18,095 nt of DNA from Desulfobacterales bacterium. Lineage in GTDB: Bacteria; Desulfobacterota; Desulfobacteria; Desulfobacterales; UBA11574. The notes beneath the pieces were generated by a model. The model was given only the letters and a program-made list of their open reading frames with translations. It searched no databases and was not told the origin of the DNA. The position numbers and the translations under genes are program-made. The stretch is taken from positions 1 to 18,095 of the forward strand of contig JAUVTO010000017.1 in assembly GCA_030601485.1 (NCBI GenBank), in the 5' to 3' direction. Positions 13,985-18,095 of this stretch are shown in pieces (the stretch's first letter is position 1; each line of letters starts with the position of its first letter).

Positions 13985-14845
13985 CTATATATGTTTCTCA
14001 AGAATAGATCTTATATTCCCGGGTTTTAATTTAACAGGAATTCTCCCTTTCAAAAGCTTTTCGTCGTAAGTCGGTCTCTTTACCTGATAAAAGATGCCAA
14101 TCGGAATTCGCTCACCATCTCCGTAAATCCATTCTCCGGCCTTGGTAAAAGCGGCTTCTCTATCGGAAGAATCATGCGCCTTGTCTGTAAGTTCGTAGAC
14201 CCTTTTGTTGTAAAAATCATACGTATTATAAAAGGTGAAACAGGGTTGGAGCACATCTATAAAGGCAAAACCTTGGTGTTTGATGGCAGCTTTAATCAAG
14301 AGTTGGAGATGCTTTGGTTTACCCGAAAAGCCCCTGGCCACAAAGGTAGCTCCGGCAGAAAGAATCAGCTCAATCGGATTCAGTGGTTCTTCAGGGCTTC
14401 CCCTGGGAGTTGATCGCCCTATAAAGCCGGCTGGGCTGGTAGGTGTAAATTGACCGGTTGTGAGTCCATACACTCTGTTGTTATGGACGATAAAGGTCAC
14501 ATTAATATTCCTCTTGGCACTAAAAATAAGATGTTCGATACCCTCACCATAAGCGTCTCCATCACCGGCATGACCAATCACCACCAAATCCGGATTGGCT
14601 AACTTGATTCCGGAAATTGGAGGAGGGACCCGCCCATGAATGGAGTAAAAGCTATTCACTTTTACATAGTCTACTATCTTGGCATGACACCCTATCCCGG
14701 ATGCCAGGACCACTTTGTTGAGGTCAAGACCTTGATCTTGAAGATCGGCTAAGACCTTTTTGATAGAATTTAAAATGCCGAAATTACCACAACCCGGGCA
14801 CCATGTGTTTTGGGCATAGGTTCCTAATTCTTTAACCGTTGTCAC
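13985..14845 (-). CDS. korB: 2-oxoacid:ferredoxin oxidoreductase, beta (TPP-binding) subunit
   Basis: A 286-residue beta subunit of a 2-oxoacid:ferredoxin oxidoreductase, which splits or forms 2-oxoacids with CoA, thiamine pyrophosphate and ferredoxin in the cytoplasm. The [4Fe-4S] ligands are Cys16 and Cys19 in NTWCPGCGNFG, Cys53 in GIGCHAK, and a later Cys in VLQPCFTFYN. The TPP motif GDGDAYGEG starts at residue 94, followed by NINVTFIVHNNRVYGLTTGQ, and TPRGSPEEP in the substrate-side loop. Start is GTG 14845, with AGGAGGTG just upstream and a 4-base GTGA overlap with the alpha stop, showing translational coupling. The arrangement matches KorAB-type enzymes; 2-oxoglutarate is the likely substrate, but pyruvate or another oxoacid cannot be excluded. 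Confidence 0.93.
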   Translation of the reverse strand: MTTVKELGTYAQNTWCPGCGNFGILNSIKKVLADLQDQGLDLNKVVLASGIGCHAKIVDYVKVNSFYSIHGRVPPPISGIKLANPDLVVIGHAGDGDAYGEGIEHLIFSAKRNINVTFIVHNNRVYGLTTGQFTPTSPAGFIGRSTPRGSPEEPLNPIELILSAGATFVARGFSGKPKHLQLLIKAAIKHQGFAFIDVLQPCFTFYNTYDFYNKRVYELTDKAHDSSDREAAFTKAGEWIYGDGERIPIGIFYQVKRPTYDEKLLKGRIPVKLKPGNIRSILEKHI

Positions 14846-16494
14846 GATAGCACCTCCTTTACTTTATCTAACAGGACATCTACTGTAAAAGGACGAGCGT
14901 CGAAACGCAAAATCATATCGTCAATACAGATACCATGAGCTGAAAGGAGTGTTGCCAGTTGGCCGGTAGCATTAACCTCAACATCAATGATCTTATCAGC
15001 ATCGGACAAAACTTTTCTTAAAGGTTCTATCGGAAACGGCTCAAGTACCAGAGGTTGAACAACTTTAAGCCCTAATTCTTCAGCCACTTCTATACACGCC
15101 CCTTTGGTGGAGCCCCAGCAAAGTAGAACTGTCTTTGATTCAAGATTACCATAAACCTTTACCTGTTCATGCTTGGAAAGTTCATCTTCTATCGTCTTTT
15201 TTTTGCGCAAACGTTTTTGCTGCATCCTGACGATTTGCTCGGATTCTTCAGTGGTTATACCATATTCATCATGCTCATAGGATGTTACTTTAACAATTGC
15301 CGCAGAATTTCCGGGAAAGGCCAGCGGGGAAATGCCGTTTTGAGTATCCAGATATCGTTTATATTCCCCTTGACCATCCCAAAGAAGTGGATCTTCAGGT
15401 TTGACCTTATCCGGATCAGCTTCAAAGCTGAATATGCTCTCGCTTAAGTGTTTATCAGAAAGAACAAAGCAAGGAATTTGAAACTTCCAGGCAAGGTTCA
15501 TAGCCAGGCCGGTTAGATAAAAGGCCTCCTCAACATTTCCGGGAGCCAGCACCACCTTTAAAAACTCCCCATGACCGGAATTGATAACAAAAGAAAGGTC
15601 GCCCTGCATCGTGTAAGTGGGCACTCCAGTACTCGGCCCGGGTCTTTGGACCATTACAAATACAATCGGGAACTCACCCTGACCGGATAAACTCAAAGCC
15701 TCGGTCATCAGTGCAAATCCACCGCCCGAAGTGCCAACCATGGTCTTGGCTCCGGAAAAAGCTGCCCCCAGAGCCATAAGGGCAACACCAATCTCGCTTT
15801 CAGGATGTATTGTTACCACACCCAGGTCGTCTTCATGTTCTGCCAGGTAGTGAAGAATGGCAGATGCAGGGGTCATAGGATATGCGATATACATATTGAG
15901 CCCGGCCTGCACCGCCCCAAGGGCGATGGCCTCGTTTCCTGATATCAATGGAAGAATTTTTTGATTCAGCTTGGGAACGGAGAACCAGGCTTTTTCTACC
16001 CTATTATAAGCCGACTGAGCAATCTTAATATTTAAATCGACTTCCTTTTCTATGGTGTCCATCATGACACTTTCCAACACCGGCCACTCAATATTCAAAA
16101 CTTTGGCCAGTGCCCCGATGGCTGCTGTGTTTCTCATAATGGGCACCCCTTCCAACTCCTTGACGATACCCATAAAGTCAACCCCTACTCCCTGGGATTC
16201 CACTTTTTCAGAATCATAGAGAATCATCCCACCTGAGTTGAGGCGATTCTTGTGCTTTTCTACCGCATCCTGGTTTAAGGCCACTATAAGGTCAACCTTT
16301 TCCTTGTGAGCTTCGATTTTCTTTTTTGAGGCCCTTATAATGGAAAAATTGTGCCCGCCCCGAATAAGCGAGGGATAATCATCGTAGAAAAAAATACGAT
16401 AGCCTATTCTATTTAAAAGTCTGGCGAGTGTGTGTCCGGCCTGCCGGATACCATCACCCGCTTTTCCACCAATGAGAATCGATATTTCTTTCAT
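14842..16494 (-). CDS. korA: 2-oxoacid:ferredoxin oxidoreductase, alpha subunit with fused gamma domain
   Basis: A 550-residue subunit that joins two OFOR parts. Residues 1 to about 185 are the gamma domain (GGKAGDGIRQAGHTLARLL at the start, then FFYDDYPSLIRGGHNFSIIR). Residues about 190-550 are the alpha domain (GNEAIALGAVQAGLNMYIAY, PMTPASAILHYLAE, MVGTSGGGFALMTEALSLSG and PTYTMQGDL). C-terminal residues (LLCWGSTKGACIEVAEELG) form the last Rossmann-like domain. Together with the beta subunit this gives the two-gene enzyme type without a separate gamma or delta polypeptide; the ferredoxin partner is encoded next upstream. TTAGGAGATTCACC before the ATG is a good ribosome binding site. The 60 bases between ferredoxin and this gene contain a repeat fragment but no terminator, so the genes are likely one operon. 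Confidence 0.95.
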   Translation of the reverse strand: MKEISILIGGKAGDGIRQAGHTLARLLNRIGYRIFFYDDYPSLIRGGHNFSIIRASKKKIEAHKEKVDLIVALNQDAVEKHKNRLNSGGMILYDSEKVESQGVGVDFMGIVKELEGVPIMRNTAAIGALAKVLNIEWPVLESVMMDTIEKEVDLNIKIAQSAYNRVEKAWFSVPKLNQKILPLISGNEAIALGAVQAGLNMYIAYPMTPASAILHYLAEHEDDLGVVTIHPESEIGVALMALGAAFSGAKTMVGTSGGGFALMTEALSLSGQGEFPIVFVMVQRPGPSTGVPTYTMQGDLSFVINSGHGEFLKVVLAPGNVEEAFYLTGLAMNLAWKFQIPCFVLSDKHLSESIFSFEADPDKVKPEDPLLWDGQGEYKRYLDTQNGISPLAFPGNSAAIVKVTSYEHDEYGITTEESEQIVRMQQKRLRKKKTIEDELSKHEQVKVYGNLESKTVLLCWGSTKGACIEVAEELGLKVVQPLVLEPFPIEPLRKVLSDADKIIDVEVNATGQLATLLSAHGICIDDMILRFDARPFTVDVLLDKVKEVLS

Positions 16495-16536
16495 GGTGAA
16501 TCTCCTAAGATTTATAAAGAGTGTAAACCTGATGGC

Positions 16537-16555
16537 GTCGTAAAAAGTCTACGAC
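16537..16555. repeat. Fragment of the GTAAAAAGTC terminal repeat
   Basis: TCGTAAAAAGTC (16538-16549) equals the end of the element at 3578-3751, but no second arm or flanking duplication is present. GTCGTA (16537-16542) and TACGAC (16550-16555) can pair across a 7-base loop. It touches the ferredoxin stop codon. Confidence 0.45.
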
Positions 16556-16749
16556 TAATCATCTTCTATTATAATGGCTTGAGCTCCGCATTCATCCGCA
16601 GCCTGCCTCACAATCGCTTGGTATTCTCCGGGGACTTCATCAACCTTAACGATGGACTTCAGTTGATCCTCATCATATTCAAAAACCTCGGGACATAGAT
16701 CGTTACAACGTCTGTCTCCCATACAATTTTCTGTGACTTTTACTTTCAT
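16555..16749 (-). CDS. Single-cluster ferredoxin with an Asp ligand position
   Basis: A 64-residue ferredoxin. The cluster motif is C9-M-G-D12-R-R-C15-N-D-L-C19-P, with Cys54 near the end (ADECGAQAI). In ordinary [4Fe-4S] ferredoxins the second ligand is Cys; here it is Asp12, as in the Pyrococcus furiosus ferredoxin family (CIGD pattern). Such proteins can interconvert between [3Fe-4S] and [4Fe-4S] forms. The usual CP-x-x-AI near the fourth ligand is CGAQAI, with Gly for Pro. AAGGAG lies 6-7 bases before the ATG. As the first gene before the OFOR alpha and beta genes it is the likely electron acceptor of that enzyme, which is inference from context. Confidence 0.9.
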   Translation of the reverse strand: MKVKVTENCMGDRRCNDLCPEVFEYDEDQLKSIVKVDEVPGEYQAIVRQAADECGAQAIIIEDD

Positions 16750-16801
16750 GTTCTTCTCCTTTGCTTTATAAAAAAACTATTTAAAAAACAATTCGAGTCA
16801 T

Positions 16802-16873
16802 CCCGGCTGGCTGCGTTACAAAAACTCGATATATGCTTGATATTCCTTAAGTTTTCGTGCCTTACCAGCCGGG
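16802..16873. repeat. Inverted-repeat element between flavodoxin and ferredoxin genes
   Basis: CCCGGCTGG (16802-16810) pairs perfectly with CCAGCCGGG (16865-16873) across 54 bases. The middle, read on the minus strand, contains AAGGAATATCAAGCATATAT, related in layout to the centre of the repeat at 13078-13227. It could form an RNA hairpin at the end of the rubrerythrin-flavodoxin transcript, but lacks a clear T-run. The ferredoxin promoter would lie within or just after it. Confidence 0.5.
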
Positions 16874-16916
16874 CGCCTCAATTCCCAAAATTGTAAATTT
16901 ATTTTTTTCGTGAACT

Positions 16917-17360
16917 CTAATTAAATTTCTGACCAATAGCTTTTCCGTAATTTTGACAAGCGCGCAACCCTTCATCTGTTTCAAGAACCTGTTCTTTAAG
17001 ATCTAATGCACCCAGATCGACCATGTCCATTTTGAAAACATAAAGCATGGTATCATAGATCATATTTGCAGATTCCCCGCTGTGAGTATAGGAACCGAAA
17101 GCTCCGCCCATTTTCCCTACCAAATTTGCCTTCTCAGCCAAAAAAAGAAAGGTTTTCATGCCGGCGGTTAAATCTCTATGATACGTCGGACAGCCGAAAA
17201 TAAATCCATCGTATCCTTTCAAATCTTCTTCACTTTTTATTTCAGAAATCTTTTTCAGTTCAGCACCATTTTCCGTTATACGGATTCCTTCCCCAATATA
17301 TTCCGCCATTTTTTCCGTATTTCCTGTTCTACTGTAATATGCAACCAATACATTTTTCAT
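16917..17360 (-). CDS. Flavodoxin-family protein
   Basis: A 147-residue FMN-binding flavodoxin. The phosphate-binding loop is SRTGNTEKMAEYI in the first strand-loop-helix; the second FMN loop region is GCPTYHRDLTAGMKTFL (residues about 62-79), and the third GAFGSYTHSGES. Length fits a short-chain flavodoxin; the PTYHRD loop is closer to the flavodoxin domains of flavodiiron-type proteins than to classical desulfovibrio flavodoxin. A good AAGGAG precedes the ATG. It is 3 bases after the zinc-ribbon gene, so the three genes rubrerythrin, zinc ribbon and flavodoxin form an operon. It could donate electrons to rubrerythrin or replace ferredoxin under iron limitation; both are inferences. Confidence 0.88.
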   Translation of the reverse strand: MKNVLVAYYSRTGNTEKMAEYIGEGIRITENGAELKKISEIKSEEDLKGYDGFIFGCPTYHRDLTAGMKTFLFLAEKANLVGKMGGAFGSYTHSGESANMIYDTMLYVFKMDMVDLGALDLKEQVLETDEGLRACQNYGKAIGQKFN

Positions 17361-17363
17361 TCT

Positions 17364-17579
17364 TCAATCTCCTTTCTTTGTTAGTATTTTAAATTTGTCG
17401 TGCCAGGCACACCTATTACAATACGTTTCGGTCTCTTTACCTATTTCAGGAATTTCAGAATCACTAACATCAGAATCAAAGCAAATCACACCATTCCGGC
17501 GTTCAAACTCATAGGTTTCATACTCATCGGCCGGATCTTTCACATAAAATTTAATACACCCGCAAACCGGACATTTCAT
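17364..17579 (-). CDS. Small four-cysteine metal-binding (zinc-ribbon-like) protein
   Basis: A 71-residue acidic protein starting MKCPVCGCIKFYVKDP. Two C-x-x-C pairs are visible, CPVC at residues 3-6 and CNRC near residue 54, arranged as in a zinc ribbon or rubredoxin-like knuckle; extra cysteines (CGC and VICF) lie between. The ATG at 17577-17579 with AGGTG about 7 bases upstream is preferred over an upstream GTG. It is wedged 12 bases behind rubrerythrin and 3 bases ahead of flavodoxin. I do not recognise a named family, and the metal is uncertain (zinc or iron). Its position suggests a redox or metal-delivery accessory to the oxygen-defence proteins. Confidence 0.75.
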   Translation of the reverse strand: MKCPVCGCIKFYVKDPADEYETYEFERRNGVICFDSDVSDSEIPEIGKETETYCNRCAWHDKFKILTKKGD

Positions 17580-17591
17580 ATGGCTCACCTC

Positions 17592-18089
17592 TTATTCAAC
17601 CCTGGAAAAAGCTTTGATATTGGCTTTGCAAACCGGGCATGTTTCAGGCGGCTCATTTCCACAGGTATAGCCGCAAACGGAACACACATAATAACATTCC
17701 ACTTCTTCCGGATTATCCAGATTGTCCAGAGCTTTTTGGTAAAGGTCGGCATGCACCTTCTCAACAGCATTGGCATATGTGAAGCTGCGCTCCGCCGCTT
17801 TATTACCCTCTGATTTTGCCGTTTCGATCATGGGCGGGTACATATGTTTAAATTCATGGGTTTCACCGGCAATGGCTTCTTTAAGGTTCTCAGCGGTAGT
17901 TTTAATGGCCTTGAGTGCCCTCAAATGAGCATGTGCATGAACGGTTTCTGCCTCTGCAGCTGCCCTGAAGAGTTTGGCAGCCTGGGTATGGCCTTCCTGA
18001 TCCGCCTTTTTAGCAAATGCCAGATATTTACGGTTGGCCTGTGATTCCCCTGAAAATGCTTCCAATAAATTTTGTTCTGTTTGACTCAT
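17592..18089 (-). CDS. rbr: Rubrerythrin
   Basis: A 165-residue non-haem di-iron peroxidase of the cytoplasm, which reduces hydrogen peroxide and protects anaerobes from oxygen exposure. The N-terminal four-helix domain has Glu15 (FSGESQANRKY), E48-x-x-H51 (AEAETVHAHAH), then IAGETHEFKHMY and NAVEKVHADLY as the second half-site. The C-terminal rubredoxin domain has CSVCGYTCG followed by CPVCKA, giving the two C-x-x-C iron ligand pairs. Length is slightly short but within the range of compact rubrerythrins. The gene is complete at its start (ATG 18089); its promoter lies outside the window. It leads the operon with the zinc-ribbon and flavodoxin genes. Confidence 0.97.
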   Translation of the reverse strand: MSQTEQNLLEAFSGESQANRKYLAFAKKADQEGHTQAAKLFRAAAEAETVHAHAHLRALKAIKTTAENLKEAIAGETHEFKHMYPPMIETAKSEGNKAAERSFTYANAVEKVHADLYQKALDNLDNPEEVECYYVCSVCGYTCGNEPPETCPVCKANIKAFSRVE

Positions 18090-18095
18090 TAATCT

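Noticed and set aside
14174..14453. Plus-strand frames of 72 and 79 codons
   Set aside because: Antisense to the OFOR beta gene around its conserved substrate-loop region; shadow frames.

Overview
The window looks like a chromosomal segment of a strictly anaerobic Desulfobacterota-type bacterium, probably Desulfobacterales. This is inference from gene content: an HdrA start next to a TusA-like gene, a 2-oxoacid:ferredoxin oxidoreductase operon with its own ferredoxin, rubrerythrin, a multihaem cytochrome, and many short dispersed intergenic repeats. There is no rRNA or tRNA gene that I can recognise, no CRISPR array and no complete insertion sequence.

Layout, left to right. (1) 1-288, minus: the first 12 codons of an hdrA-like gene, preceded by a small TusA-family gene that has lost its catalytic cysteine. 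(2) 430-790: gene-free, with a perfect palindrome and two repeat modules. (3) 791-3538, minus: aconitase acnA, with a repeat element directly upstream. (4) 3860-4759, minus: a DUF2156-type protein. (5) 4866-5111, minus: the C-terminal remnant of mutY, whose missing N-terminal side is replaced by a repeat that is an inverted copy of the one at 682-790. (6) 5407-7620, plus: a two-gene operon of a double glycosyltransferase fusion and a rhodanese/ferritin-like fusion. (7) 7651-8004: a 338-bp non-coding MITE-like element with IS66-type ends and a perfect 8-bp target duplication. (8) 8229-9620, plus: an SSS-family symporter. (9) 9789-11387, plus: an exported hexahaem cytochrome c, followed by a probable remnant of a DUF4143 ATPase gene. 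(10) 11663-13051, minus: nhaA, with a 150-bp repeat element in its leader. (11) 13338-16749, minus: ferredoxin, OFOR alpha(gamma-fused), OFOR beta and a cytidylate-kinase-like protein. (12) 16917-18089, minus: rubrerythrin, small zinc-ribbon protein and flavodoxin.

Functional picture. The OFOR operon, its ferredoxin, the flavodoxin and HdrA all belong to low-potential electron transfer; aconitase and the OFOR fit a TCA-type or reductive carbon pathway. Rubrerythrin and the rhodanese/ferritin fusion suggest peroxide or sulfur-redox defence. NhaA and the SSS symporter imply sodium-coupled ion homeostasis and solute uptake.

No clearly new system stands out. The most distinctive items are the IS66-type MITE, the cysteine-less TusA beside HdrA, the coupled glycosyltransferase-fusion/rhodanese-ferritin pair, the truncated mutY at a repeat junction, and a kinase-like protein with a degenerate P-loop locked to the OFOR operon. 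All family assignments were made by reading motifs, without database searches.
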